62,032 nucleotides of DNA from Hyphomicrobiales bacterium (GTDB taxonomy: Bacteria > Pseudomonadota > Alphaproteobacteria > Rhizobiales > Rhizobiaceae): assembly GCA_900465665.1 (NCBI GenBank), contig UBJO01000053.1, forward strand, positions 1 through 62,032, written 5' to 3'. The notes under the pieces are model-generated. The model made no database searches. It saw nothing but the letters and a program-made list of their open reading frames with translations, and was not told where the DNA came from. Positions 16,108-25,309 of this stretch are shown here, one piece after another (position 1 is the stretch's first letter; every line of letters begins with the position of its first letter). Both the position numbers and the translations under genes were made by a program.

Positions 16108-17286
16108 TTAGCGTGAAGCGACGTGAATATGATTGATCAGGTGAAAGCTCTCCGGCACCGCAAACGGTATCGTGCTGCCCGCTGCCATATGCACAACCGC
16201 TTCGGCCAGCCGGTGCGCGAGGCCGAAGCTGACCTTGAAGCCACCGGTCAGCGCTAGCAGTCTCTCATGTTCGGGATGCGCACCAATCATCGGGTCGCGG
16301 TCGATCGCCTTGGGGCGCAGCCCGGCCCAGCGCTCGATAACGGGCGCATCGCGCAGCAAGGGCACCAGCGCCCGCGCCTTCTCGACCAGAACATCCAGCT
16401 GCCCGTCGGTCGAAAAGGGTGCGTCGAAACGGTTCTCGCTGGTGCTGCCGATCGCGACATGCCCGCCCTCATGCGCCACCACATAGAGCCCGTCGCGGAA
16501 GATGGTCGGCAGGCCAGGATCGACATCGGCCTTCAAAAGCGCCGACTGGCCCTTCACCGGCTGGCCGAGCGGCTGCGTCAGCCCTGCCGTGTCGCGCGCC
16601 AGAAGCGGAAACGATTGATAGCCGGCAGCAATAATGCAATGTCCGAAGGCGATCGGCCCAGCATCGGTCTCGGCGATCCCGCGCTTGGCTTCGATGCCGT
16701 GAACGGCCGAATTCTCGATGATGCGGACATGTCTGGCGCGGCGGAGAAAGGCTGCGAGCACAGCCGTCAGCGATCGTGGCGCCACCCGGCCCGCCAGCGT
16801 GTCGTGCACGAAGCCGCCTTCCATTTGAGAAGCGTCCGGCCAGCCGGATACATCAGGCGTATCGATCACATTCCAATGGAAACGGCGCTCGCCGGCATGC
16901 CAGTGGCTGTCGGCATCGGCCGAATGGCCGAGCGCGATATCGCGCAGATGCGGCTTGGGCAGCGGGATCAGGCGGCCGGAGCGACGGTAGCCCGTTGAGA
17001 GGCCCGTCTCGGCCTCCAGCCGCGCCACCTCGGCCTCCAGCGCCACCAGCGCATCGAACTGAAACTGCTTCTTCGGATTCCATTTGTCCGGCATGTGCGG
17101 CATGAGCGCGCCCAGCAACCCGCCGCTCGCCCCGCCGCCGAGCACGCCGGCATCGATCAGCACCGCGTCGATCCCCATGCGCTCGGCGTAGACGGCCGCC
17201 CAGAGCCCCATGATGCCGCCGCCGACGATCAACAGATCAGTGGACGATTGACCCGAGGGCAAGGCCGGACTATCGGCTGTTGACAT
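16108..17286 (-). CDS. FAD-dependent oxidoreductase (DAO family), possible MnmC1-like oxidase
   Basis: About 392 residues. The N-terminal ADP-binding motif is LLIVGGGIMGLWAAVYAERM; GGGASGGLLGALMPHMPDKW follows, and the C-terminal block is WAGLRPKAIDRDPMIGAHPE with TGGFKVSFGLAHRLAE. It belongs to the glycine oxidase / D-amino-acid oxidase fold that also forms the C-terminal domain of MnmC. The next gene, divergent, encodes the methyltransferase that forms the other MnmC domain, so removing the carboxymethyl group at tRNA U34 is a reasonable guess. Its ATG (17286-17284) shares a CATG with the mnmD start. An in-frame start at 17295 is also possible. A generic amine oxidase role cannot be excluded. 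Confidence 0.75.
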   Translation of the reverse strand: MSTADSPALPSGQSSTDLLIVGGGIMGLWAAVYAERMGIDAVLIDAGVLGGGASGGLLGALMPHMPDKWNPKKQFQFDALVALEAEVARLEAETGLSTGYRRSGRLIPLPKPHLRDIALGHSADADSHWHAGERRFHWNVIDTPDVSGWPDASQMEGGFVHDTLAGRVAPRSLTAVLAAFLRRARHVRIIENSAVHGIEAKRGIAETDAGPIAFGHCIIAAGYQSFPLLARDTAGLTQPLGQPVKGQSALLKADVDPGLPTIFRDGLYVVAHEGGHVAIGSTSENRFDAPFSTDGQLDVLVEKARALVPLLRDAPVIERWAGLRPKAIDRDPMIGAHPEHERLLALTGGFKVSFGLAHRLAEAVVHMAAGSTIPFAVPESFHLINHIHVASR

Positions 17287-18025
17287 GACAGACATCGATC
17301 CCGATCAGATTAATGTGGCACAGGCTGAGATGGCGAACCGGCCGCTTGAATGGCGCGACGGCGATATGCCCTATTCGCCGGCCTTTGGCGACCATTTTTA
17401 TTGCCAGACCGACGGCCGCCTCGAATGCGGCCATGTCTTCCTCGCCGGAAACGGCCTGCCCGAGCGATGGGCCGGGGCGCAAACCTTCCTGATCGGCGAG
17501 CTCGGTTTCGGCACCGGCCTGAACTTCGCCGAGACCTTCAGGAACTGGAAGCTGAAGCGCGCCGAAGGCCAGCACCTGCACTTCATGTCCTTCGAGCTCT
17601 ACCCGATGCGGCGCGACGAGATCGACCGCGCGCTGTCGCACTGGCCGGAGATCGACGCCGAGCGCATCGCACTGGTCTCGGCCTGGCCGGGTCAGCCGGA
17701 GGGCACCGTATCCTTGAAACTCGACGAGCAGACCACGCTCAGCGTCGTCTGCGGCCGGGCGCTCGATGGCGTGGCGGCCGCCGAGGCGGGTTTCGATGCC
17801 TGGTATCTGGATGGCTTCGCCCCATCGCGAAATGCCGACATGTGGTCGCAGGAGCTGATGACGCTCGTCTGTGAAAAGACGGTCCCCAATGGCACCTTCG
17901 CGACCTACGCAGCGGCCGGCTTCGTCCGGCGCAATCTGGGCGCCGCGGGCTTCGTGGTCGAGCGTCGTCCCGGTTTCGCCGGCAAACGCGAAATGCTGTG
18001 CGGCGTCAAGCGCGCTGAGGGTTAG
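17285..18025 (+). CDS. mnmD: MnmD-type tRNA U34 methyltransferase
   Basis: A 246-residue SAM-dependent enzyme of the DUF752/MnmC2 type that methylates aminomethyl-(2-thio)uridine at wobble position 34. It has PLEWRDGDMPYSPAFGDHFY at the N-terminus, the SAM loop FLIGELGFGTGLNFAETF, the acidic WYLDGFAPSRNADMWS motif carrying the catalytic Asp, and the terminal GRxGFAGKREM-like end. In many bacteria this domain is fused to an FAD oxidase as MnmC; here the oxidase-like protein is a separate divergent gene. An internal ATG at 17330 is an alternative start. Confidence 0.85.
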   Translation: MTDIDPDQINVAQAEMANRPLEWRDGDMPYSPAFGDHFYCQTDGRLECGHVFLAGNGLPERWAGAQTFLIGELGFGTGLNFAETFRNWKLKRAEGQHLHFMSFELYPMRRDEIDRALSHWPEIDAERIALVSAWPGQPEGTVSLKLDEQTTLSVVCGRALDGVAAAEAGFDAWYLDGFAPSRNADMWSQELMTLVCEKTVPNGTFATYAAAGFVRRNLGAAGFVVERRPGFAGKREMLCGVKRAEG

Positions 18026-18031
18026 CCCCCC

Positions 18032-18048
18032 AGAGCTGGGCCAGCTCT
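18032..18048. terminator. Short stem-loop between convergent genes
   Basis: AGAGCTG (18032-18038) pairs with CAGCTCT (18042-18048) around a 3-base loop, in the 26-base gap between the convergent mnmD and histidine kinase genes. No clear U-run follows, so it may be a weak bidirectional terminator. Confidence 0.35.
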
Positions 18049-18051
18049 AGG

Positions 18052-21000
18052 CTAGCTCAGCGAAATCCCGCTCGCGCGGCCTTCCTTGCCGAGCCAGAGC
18101 GCGATCTTTTCTTCCAGCAGTTCCGGGCTGATCGGCTTGGCCATGTAGTCGTCCATGCCGGCGTCGAGGCAGAGATCGCGGTCGGCTTCGAGCGCGTGCG
18201 CGGTGACGCCGATGATCGGCACCCGGTGCCCCTGCCCGCGCTCGAGCTCGCGGATGCGCCGCGCCGCGTCGTGGCCGTTCATCACGGGCATCGACACATC
18301 CATCATGATGATGCGCGGCGTATAGGCCTCCCAGGCCTCGACAGCCTCCTCGCCATTCTTGACGACGAGGAAGTTGAGCCCCGTCGCCTGCAGGATCTGC
18401 GTGAAGACGATCTGGTTCACTTCATTGTCCTCGGCGACGAGCACGTCGATGAAGGACGGCGGCGCTCTCTCGCTGAGAGCTTCCGGCAATAATTCGGGCT
18501 CGAGCGGCGGCGCCTCGATAACCGGGCGCAGCGTCGGCGCCAGCCTGATCCGGTTGGTGCGCACGACATCGACGATGGTATTGCGCAACACGTTGGCCCG
18601 CGCCGGCTTCATCAGATGCGCCTGGCCGTTCAGCGCCGCAAATTCCTTCTCGGTGCCCGAAATATCCATCGAGGTCAGGAAGACGATCGGCAGCTCGGCG
18701 AAGCGCTCGTCGGCGCGCAGCAGGCGGGCGATATCGGCGCCGTTCATGCCGGGGATCTGGTAGTCGAGCACAAGCGCATCGATGGAGACGCCGAGCGCGA
18801 AGGCTTCCTCGAGAATGGCAAGACCTTCGACGCCGTCTTCGGCGGCCGCGCCATCGAAGCCCCATTGCGTCAGCTGCTCGGTCAGGATCTGGCGGTTGAC
18901 GGCGTTGTCGTCGATGACAAGCACGCGCGCGCCGCGCACATTGACCGGCAGCGGCCGCGGCTCGGCCCGCTTGGCGCCGACGGTAAATGGCAGGGTGACG
19001 GTAAAGACCGAGCCCTCCCCGACAGCGCTATCCACCTCGATATAGCCGCCGAACAGATCGACCAGACCGGCCGTGATCGCCAGCCCCAGCCCGGTGCCTT
19101 CATGACGCCGCGTCGAGGAGGAATCGATCTGCGAGAACTTGCCGAAGATCTGGTCGAGCCGGTCCTTCGGCATGCCGATCCCGGTATCCTCGATGCGCAG
19201 CGTCGCCATGATCTCGTCGGCCGCACCCGCGACATAGCCGAGTTCGACCAGCACATGGCCCCGCTCGGTGAACTTGACGGCATTGCCCACAAGATTGGTA
19301 ACGATCTGGCGAAAACGCCCGGCATCGCCGATGATGGCTGCAGGCAGGCCCGGCATGACGCGCACCAGAAGCTCGATGCTCTTTTCCGCCGCCAGCGACG
19401 ACAACAACGTGACCACGTCCTCGACGGCCTCGATCGGATCGAAGGTCACGCGCCTAAGCGTCATCTGCCCGGAATCGATTTTCGAGAAGTCGAGAATGTC
19501 GTTGATGATGGTCATCAGCGCATTGCCGGACTTGGTGATGATATCGACGAAAGTCTTCTGGCGCGTGTCGAGATTGGTCTTCGACAGCAGCTCCGCCATA
19601 CCGAGAACGCCATTCATCGGCGTGCGGATTTCATGGCTCATATTGGCGAGGAACTCCGACTTCACCCGATCGGCCACTTCGGCGCGTTCAAGCAGGCTTT
19701 CGAGATCGCCTTCGCGGATCTTCATCGCCGAGATGTCGGTAAAGAGCACGACCCAATGCCGGCGCGCGCTGACCATGACGTCCATCTGCACCCAGCGGCC
19801 ATCGGGCACGCGAAACAGATGCGACGCCGGCTGGCCGTCGGCAAGCGCCTGGCCGATATCGTTGAGCAGGTGATCGGCATCCTCCGGGAAATCGCCGCGC
19901 TTGGCGCAGAAGGCCAGCATCTCGCGCCAGTTGCGCCCGACGGCGACGTTCTCGCAGGCAAGGTCCAGCATTCCGGCCAGCGCATCGTTGCTGAGCAGGA
20001 TTTCGCCATCCTGCAGCACGAGCAGCCCTTGCGACATCGCGTGCGTCGCGTCTCCCATCAGCTCGCCGAGGTTTTCGAGTTCCTCGCGCGCGGCGTGGAT
20101 TTCGCGCTCATGCCGGCGCACGGCCGAGACATCGGCATAGGTGAGCAGGATGCGGTCGGTGGAGATCTTGCGGCTGTCGACCAAGAGGAATTTGTCGCCC
20201 CAGTTGATCTCGGCCGCCGCCGGCTGGTCGGAGCGGAACTGATCGGTGCGCCGCGCCAATATCTCCTCGGCCGTCACGCCGGGCGGATAGCGCCCAAGCG
20301 TGTGATTGTATTCGACGAGCTCGGCAAAACCCTTGCCGTCGAACAGGCCTTCGGGCAGCTCCGAGATCGTATAGAAGGCGTGGTTGCCGTAGCGGATCGT
20401 CAGATCGCTTTCGAGGATGAGAACGCCGACCGGCAGCGAATTCAAAACGCGCGCCATATCGCGATGGAGAATTTCGGTATGGGCCTGCGCGGCGATGAGC
20501 GCGCTCTCGCGCTCCTTCAGCAGCGAGACATCCGAGAAGGATCCGACCGTATAGTGCCGGCCGTCGTCGCCATCGATCCGATTGATCTGCGCCAGGATCG
20601 GATAAACCCCGCCCTTGGCGCCGGGAACCAGGCTCTCGATGTCGCGCGCCTCGCCCTTGGCCAGCGCCTGCACATGACCGCGGCTCACCATGTCGCCGGC
20701 CGCCTTGCCGAACATCTCGCGCTCGGTCTTGCCCAGCGCCTCGGCGCGCGGCAGGCCCGTCAGCTGTTCGTAAGATGCGTTGGCATAGACCAGCCGGTGA
20801 TCCTCGTCGCGCACGAAGGCGGCAACCGGAAGCGCTTCGATCACATCGCGCAGGAAGTCGATATCCGTGCTGATTTCACCGAGCGCCCGCGTCGCCGGCC
20901 ATTTCGGCCGCGCCGCCTTGCGCGCTTCTTCGAACATGCCGAGCACATAGATCCGTTCGTCCGACAGCGCGAAGCTCTCGATCCGCACGCGGTCATGGCG

Positions 21001-21288
21001 ATCGCCTGTCGCGTCGAAGCAGAGCGCGCTTTCCTCGCTGCCGAACACCAGAGCACGGCGCTCCTTGTCCTCGCGGTCCTGCTCGTCGGGACGATCGAAC
21101 AGCTCGCGGCTGCGCCGGCCGATGAAATCGGAAATCTCCTTGCCGAAGAAATTCGCATAGGCCTGGTTGACCGCGACATAGCGCAGTTCGCTGTTCTTGA
21201 CATAGGCAGGGTTGTCCAGATCCGCGATCCGGCGGCATGCCAGTTCGAGAATGTCCCCGTTCGGTCCCAAAAACACCTGCTCCACCAT
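18052..21288 (-). CDS. Multi-PAS hybrid sensor histidine kinase with two receiver domains
   Basis: About 1078 residues with no obvious membrane segment, so probably cytoplasmic. Four PAS-like regions span roughly residues 20-115, 140-255, 280-390 and 405-525. HisKA follows with H552 in NMSHEIRTPMNG, then the ATPase domain (N box NLVGNAVKFTE, G boxes EDTGIGMP and GTGLGLAI). Receiver 1 starts RVLVIDDNAVNRQIL with phospho-Asp D842; receiver 2 starts DVLVAEDNEVNQIV with D997 in MMDVSMPVMNG. No Hpt domain or output regulator is nearby, so its partner is unknown. The ATG at 21288 is preferred to an upstream TTG. The kinase converges with mnmD. Confidence 0.93.
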   Translation of the reverse strand: MVEQVFLGPNGDILELACRRIADLDNPAYVKNSELRYVAVNQAYANFFGKEISDFIGRRSRELFDRPDEQDREDKERRALVFGSEESALCFDATGDRHDRVRIESFALSDERIYVLGMFEEARKAARPKWPATRALGEISTDIDFLRDVIEALPVAAFVRDEDHRLVYANASYEQLTGLPRAEALGKTEREMFGKAAGDMVSRGHVQALAKGEARDIESLVPGAKGGVYPILAQINRIDGDDGRHYTVGSFSDVSLLKERESALIAAQAHTEILHRDMARVLNSLPVGVLILESDLTIRYGNHAFYTISELPEGLFDGKGFAELVEYNHTLGRYPPGVTAEEILARRTDQFRSDQPAAAEINWGDKFLLVDSRKISTDRILLTYADVSAVRRHEREIHAAREELENLGELMGDATHAMSQGLLVLQDGEILLSNDALAGMLDLACENVAVGRNWREMLAFCAKRGDFPEDADHLLNDIGQALADGQPASHLFRVPDGRWVQMDVMVSARRHWVVLFTDISAMKIREGDLESLLERAEVADRVKSEFLANMSHEIRTPMNGVLGMAELLSKTNLDTRQKTFVDIITKSGNALMTIINDILDFSKIDSGQMTLRRVTFDPIEAVEDVVTLLSSLAAEKSIELLVRVMPGLPAAIIGDAGRFRQIVTNLVGNAVKFTERGHVLVELGYVAGAADEIMATLRIEDTGIGMPKDRLDQIFGKFSQIDSSSTRRHEGTGLGLAITAGLVDLFGGYIEVDSAVGEGSVFTVTLPFTVGAKRAEPRPLPVNVRGARVLVIDDNAVNRQILTEQLTQWGFDGAAAEDGVEGLAILEEAFALGVSIDALVLDYQIPGMNGADIARLLRADERFAELPIVFLTSMDISGTEKEFAALNGQAHLMKPARANVLRNTIVDVVRTNRIRLAPTLRPVIEAPPLEPELLPEALSERAPPSFIDVLVAEDNEVNQIVFTQILQATGLNFLVVKNGEEAVEAWEAYTPRIIMMDVSMPVMNGHDAARRIRELERGQGHRVPIIGVTAHALEADRDLCLDAGMDDYMAKPISPELLEEKIALWLGKEGRASGISLS

Positions 21289-21548
21289 GAAAACACTAGG
21301 CAAATTGCTACGTCATCGACCATAGCCGAGAGGCGTTTAACAACGAATTAACCATGACCCGGCCAACCAAAAATAACGCTGCAGATTGAGAAGAGTAGAA
21401 GAAGAGCATGCGTGGTTGCAGCGGCTGATGCTCCTGTCATCGCCAAGCAAAACCTCGAAAATCGTGCTAAAATCGCAGCCATTTCTTGGGCCGTCACGAT
21501 CTTCTGTTGCCGACCTCAAGAACAACTCTTCCGCTATAGGAGGCGAAC

Positions 21549-21920
21549 ATGTCCGTACTTCATAAAAGCATGGCAACCGGCTCTATCCTGCTCACGCTGA
21601 CAGTGGCGACGCTGGCATTGGGCTCGCCGGCGATGGCGCATGAACATTACGCCTGGGGCGGCGCCGCGGCCGGCTTCGTCGGCGGCGTGCTCCTGTCACA
21701 GGCGCTGCGCCCCTACCCCTACACATACGGCTATCCAGATGGCTACGGTTACCCCTATGCCTATGGCTATCGTTATGGATATCCCTATAGGGCATACCGA
21801 CCCTACGGCGCCTATCCGGTCTACCGCACCCATTACGTCCAGCCCTACCGCACCTGCCATCTCGAATGGCGGCGCAACGGATGGGGCGAGGCCTACCGCG
21901 TTCGCGTCTGCCCGTACTGA
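21549..21920 (+). CDS. Exported Tyr/Gly/Pro-rich small protein
   Basis: A 123-residue protein. Residues 1-30 form a signal peptide ending SPAMA, followed by a glycine-rich hydrophobic stretch (GGAAAGFVGGVLLSQAL). Residues 56-95 are a run of short YGYP/YPY-type repeats. The end (CHLEWRRNGWGEAYRVRVCPY) holds two cysteines that could form a disulfide. Likely a periplasmic or outer-surface protein; function unknown. AGGAGG lies 6 bases before the ATG. Confidence 0.75.
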   Translation: MSVLHKSMATGSILLTLTVATLALGSPAMAHEHYAWGGAAAGFVGGVLLSQALRPYPYTYGYPDGYGYPYAYGYRYGYPYRAYRPYGAYPVYRTHYVQPYRTCHLEWRRNGWGEAYRVRVCPY

Positions 21921-22272
21921 TGTAACCAGTTGCCCGAGCGACGGTGCACGTGACACCTCGTCCGCGCCGTGACCCCGTGCGGCCTTTTGCGCCCCTCCCC
22001 TTGACTTTCCGGCCGAACTAGACCAAATGCAGGCCAGCTTTCACCTTCCGGCCGCCGCGTGAGCGTGCCCCTGCCAGCAAATAGGATGCAGGAAGAAGGA
22101 CAAAGCGCATTTCGAATGGACCGCATCCCAAAGGACGCGGCAGAAGCGCTGGAGAGCTTTTTCCAACAAGACAAGTTCCCACTTCACGCGGGGTTCTTGA
22201 CGCCAGAGTAACACCGGACCGCAAACCCGCGTTCCGGCGGTATTGTTTTGGCGCCCCTGAAAAGGTTATGAC
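21921..22272. other. Long leader upstream of the helicase gene, no gene seen
   Basis: This 350-base stretch contains no convincing coding frame. A CTTGACTT sequence near 21999 could be a -35 element for the helicase. That would leave a 5' leader of over 200 bases, as is common for DEAD-box helicase mRNAs, which are often controlled after transcription. No known riboswitch was recognised. Confidence 0.4.
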
Positions 22273-23985
22273 TTGACCAATTTTGAATCGCTTGGTGTCT
22301 CCAAGCCGATCGTCGCCACACTGTTCCAGCTCGGTATCGAAACGCCGACCCCCATCCAGGAAAAGGCGATCCCGCTTCTTCTCGAAGGCCGCGACCTGAT
22401 CGGCCTTGCCCAGACCGGCACCGGCAAGACGGCCGCATTCGGCCTGCCGCTGATCGAAAAGCTGATCCCGGAAGAACGCCGCCCCGACAACCGTACCACC
22501 CGTACGCTCATCCTGGCGCCGACCCGCGAACTGGTGAACCAGATCGCCCAGAATCTGAAGAACTTCCTGCGCAAGTCGCATCTGCGCATCAACGTCGTCG
22601 TCGGCGGCGTGTCGATCAACAAGCAGCAGCTGCAGCTTGAAAAGGGCACCGACATCCTAGTCGCCACCCCCGGCCGCCTGCTCGATCTCGTCGCCCGCCG
22701 CGCCATTGGCCTCACCGCCGTGCGCTACCTCGTGCTCGACGAAGCCGACCAGATGCTCGACCTCGGCTTCGTGCATGATCTCCGCAAGATCTCCAAGATG
22801 GTGCCGAAGCGTCGCCAGACGATGCTCTTCTCCGCCACCATGCCGAAGGCGATCGCCGATCTCGCCGCCGACTTCCTGACCGATCCGGTCAAGGTCGAAG
22901 TGACGCCTCCGGGCAAGGCTGCCGACAAGGTCGAGCAGTATGTTCACTTCGTCAACGGCAAGAACGACAAGACCGATCTTCTCAAGAAGTCGCTCTCCGA
23001 GAACCCCGATGGCCGCGCCATCGTCTTCCTGCGCACCAAGCACGGCGCCGAGAAGCTGATGAAGCATCTTGAGCACGTCGGCTACTCCGTCGCCTCGATC
23101 CACGGCAACAAGAGCCAGGGTCAGCGCGAGCGCGCGCTGAAGGCCTTCAAGGACGGCGACATCAAGACGCTGATCGCGACCGACGTCGCGGCGCGCGGCA
23201 TCGACATCCCGGCTGTCAGCCACGTCTACAACTACGATCTGCCTGAAGTGCCCGACGCGTACGTTCACCGTATCGGCCGTACGGCCCGCGCCGGCCGCGA
23301 TGGTATCGCGATCGCCTTCTGCGCACCGGATGAAACCCGTCTGCTGCGCGATATCGAGCGCCTGATGAACATCTCGATCGCGGTAGCCTCTGGCGAAGCA
23401 CCGGCCAACATGAACGCGGCGCCGAAGCGCGGCAGCGGCAATGGCCACCGTGGCCAGGGCCAGGGTCGTGGCGGTGAAGGTCGCAATGGTGAAGGCAGGG
23501 GTGGCGAAGGCCGTGGCAATGCCCGCGCCGGTCGTCCCGAGCGCCGTCCGCGCCCGGAAGCTGGTGAGGAAGTCCGCGCCAACGAGGAGCGCCGCGAGCG
23601 TCGTCCCCGTCCGGAACGCCAGACCCAGCGCAACGAGGATTTCCGCGGCCAGCGTCGCGGCGAAGTCGCGCCGGTCACGGCAGGCCCTGACAACGATCTT
23701 GCCTCGACCTCGGATTTCCGTGGCGCAGGCCAGGCCCGCAAGCAGCAGCGCCCGCAGCACGGCAACCACGCGCATGGCGACGCAAACCGTCACCAGCCCG
23801 GCGGCGGCGCCCGCAATGCGCCCCGCAACGGCCAGGGCCGTCCGGCCCGCAAGCATGGCGAAGACCGTGGCGCACAGCAGAACGCCGGTAACGGTGGCGG
23901 CGAACGTCGCGAAGGCAACGGCGGCAACCGCCGCGGCGGCCCCTCGCGCGGCGGCAATGGCGGCCAGCGTCGCGAACGCGCGTAA
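22273..23985 (+). CDS. rhlE: DEAD-box RNA helicase (RhlE-like) with RG-rich tail
   Basis: 570 residues counted from a TTG start; the only nearby ATG (22268) is out of frame and stops at once. Helicase motifs in order: Q motif FESLGVSKPIVATLFQLGIE, motif I AQTGTGKT, PTRELVNQ, DEAD in VLDEADQMLDLGF, SAT in LFSATMP, then VATDVAARGIDIP and HRIGRTARAGRDG. From about residue 380 the protein is a 190-residue tail rich in Arg, Gly, Asn and Gln, typical of RNA-binding extensions. It remodels RNA in ribosome assembly or decay, often during cold growth. A good terminator follows. Confidence 0.93.
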   Translation: MTNFESLGVSKPIVATLFQLGIETPTPIQEKAIPLLLEGRDLIGLAQTGTGKTAAFGLPLIEKLIPEERRPDNRTTRTLILAPTRELVNQIAQNLKNFLRKSHLRINVVVGGVSINKQQLQLEKGTDILVATPGRLLDLVARRAIGLTAVRYLVLDEADQMLDLGFVHDLRKISKMVPKRRQTMLFSATMPKAIADLAADFLTDPVKVEVTPPGKAADKVEQYVHFVNGKNDKTDLLKKSLSENPDGRAIVFLRTKHGAEKLMKHLEHVGYSVASIHGNKSQGQRERALKAFKDGDIKTLIATDVAARGIDIPAVSHVYNYDLPEVPDAYVHRIGRTARAGRDGIAIAFCAPDETRLLRDIERLMNISIAVASGEAPANMNAAPKRGSGNGHRGQGQGRGGEGRNGEGRGGEGRGNARAGRPERRPRPEAGEEVRANEERRERRPRPERQTQRNEDFRGQRRGEVAPVTAGPDNDLASTSDFRGAGQARKQQRPQHGNHAHGDANRHQPGGGARNAPRNGQGRPARKHGEDRGAQQNAGNGGGERREGNGGNRRGGPSRGGNGGQRRERA

Positions 23986-24008
23986 TTCTTAACGCGATTG
24001 AACAACGA

Positions 24009-24036
24009 ACGGCGGGAGAGATCCCGCCGTTTTTTA
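24009..24036 (+). terminator. Rho-independent terminator after the helicase
   Basis: Nine-base arms ACGGCGGGA (24009-24017) and TCCCGCCGT (24022-24030) enclose a GAGA loop and are followed by a run of T to 24035. It lies 24 bases after the helicase stop and also sits in front of the convergent permease gene. Confidence 0.9.
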
Positions 24037-24055
24037 TTGCGCCTGCTCGCTGGTC

Positions 24056-24955
24056 CTACTGCGCCTGCTCCCGCAGCGGCGCGGCAACCTGTCGGTTAGT
24101 CAAATAGACGCCGGTGACGACCACGATGGTGCCGATAACGAGCGGTATGGTCAGCGGTTCGCCGAAGGCGATGAAGGCCTCCAGCGCCACGGTCGGCGGC
24201 ATCAGATAGATCAGCGATGCCGCGCGCGACACCTGTCCGCGCCGGATCAGATAGAGCAGCAGCCCGACTCCGCCCATCGACAGGCCGAAGACCGACCAGA
24301 CGAGGGCCGCGACCGCCGTTGCCGACCCGTCGAAATGCATGCGCTCGAAGCTGAGCATCAGCGGCACGCTGACGATGAGCGCGCCGACATATTGCAGCGT
24401 CGCGATGGCAGGCAGATTGCCGGCCTGCAGGTGTTTCTTCTGATAGATCGTTCCGTAGGTGACCGAAGCCATCGCCAAGAGGTTGATGGCGAGCGGCACG
24501 AGGGCATGGGCGAGATTGGCATTGGCGGGATCGAAGAGCTTCGGCGAGATGGCGATTGCGATCCCCACGAAGCCGAGCGCGAGCCCGGCCTTCTGCACCG
24601 GCTGCAGCCTTTCGCCGATCAGAAGCGGTGCGGCCATAGCCGTCAGAAGCGGCTGCAGCGCCGCGATGATGCCGGAGATACACGCCGGCACGCCATTGGC
24701 GATCGCCCACCACAGCCCGCCGAGATAAAAGCCGTGCAGGAAGAGCCCCGAATAGATCGCTTTCCACATGACCGCCCTACCGGGCCATTGCACCCTGAGC
24801 ACGAGACAGAGCGCCAGGAAGGCCAGCGCCGACAGCGCGAAGCGAATGGCGAGAAAGGTGAAGGGCTCGGAATGGATGGCCGCGTATTTCGCCACCACCC
24901 AGCCGGTGGACCACAAGAGAACGAAGATGGCGGGTGCGAGGCGATCGAGCGACAT
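24056..24955 (-). CDS. EamA/DMT-family inner-membrane transporter
   Basis: A 299-residue permease with about ten hydrophobic helices in two EamA repeats (starting LAPAIFVLLWSTGWVVAKYA and SVTYGTIYQKKHLQAGNLPA). Such proteins export metabolites or amino acids; the substrate cannot be read. It converges with the helicase gene and diverges from the ATP-grasp cluster. Confidence 0.88.
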   Translation of the reverse strand: MSLDRLAPAIFVLLWSTGWVVAKYAAIHSEPFTFLAIRFALSALAFLALCLVLRVQWPGRAVMWKAIYSGLFLHGFYLGGLWWAIANGVPACISGIIAALQPLLTAMAAPLLIGERLQPVQKAGLALGFVGIAIAISPKLFDPANANLAHALVPLAINLLAMASVTYGTIYQKKHLQAGNLPAIATLQYVGALIVSVPLMLSFERMHFDGSATAVAALVWSVFGLSMGGVGLLLYLIRRGQVSRAASLIYLMPPTVALEAFIAFGEPLTIPLVIGTIVVVTGVYLTNRQVAAPLREQAQ

Positions 24956-25309
24956 GAGTGGCCTTGGAAAACGGAAATGGGCCGAGATAGCCGCTGCGGG
25001 TGCCGGCAGTCAAAGGCGAAGCGTTGATGCTTATTGTAAGTTTCATTGATGCCGTCGGAAAACCGCTCCAGCATCCCGATCGCCCGAAAATGAATCGCGC
25101 CACGCGTGGAAAATAATCACATGCTCATGTTTTAAGCGACCGGATACAATTGCTCTTTGCCGCCCCGGCGCACCTTCCCGAAAATGCTCAGTTTTTCGGC
25201 TATTTTCGTCGATAGCTATGATTTTATGAATCTTCCGTTTGAACTGAGCATGGTTCTTGCATTGCTTTCTCCGTTGTACTCAAATGAAGAAAAAAGGGGA
25301 GCCACACCT
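24956..25309. other. Divergent promoter region between permease and ATP-grasp gene
   Basis: About 350 bases without a convincing gene. The half nearest the ATP-grasp gene is AT-rich for this genome and contains a frame open from 25157 that I treat as untranslated leader, because homologues begin at the AFDEMITGD segment. AGGGGA near 25295 is the ribosome site of the TTG start at 25310. Confidence 0.5.

Noticed and set aside
18616..21351. A 911-codon open frame on the plus strand opposite the histidine kinase
   Set aside because: It is a GC-rich antisense shadow: the minus strand holds complete PAS, HisKA, ATPase and receiver motifs, while the plus-strand translation is His/Arg/Asp-rich with no domain.
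21720..21800. Short tandem-like repeats in the exported small protein gene
   Set aside because: They code for the YGYP repeats and are not a separate repeat element.
23400..23985. Repetitive sequence in the 3' part of the helicase gene
   Set aside because: It encodes the Arg/Gly-rich tail; irregular codon-level repeats explain it, with no CRISPR-like regular spacing.
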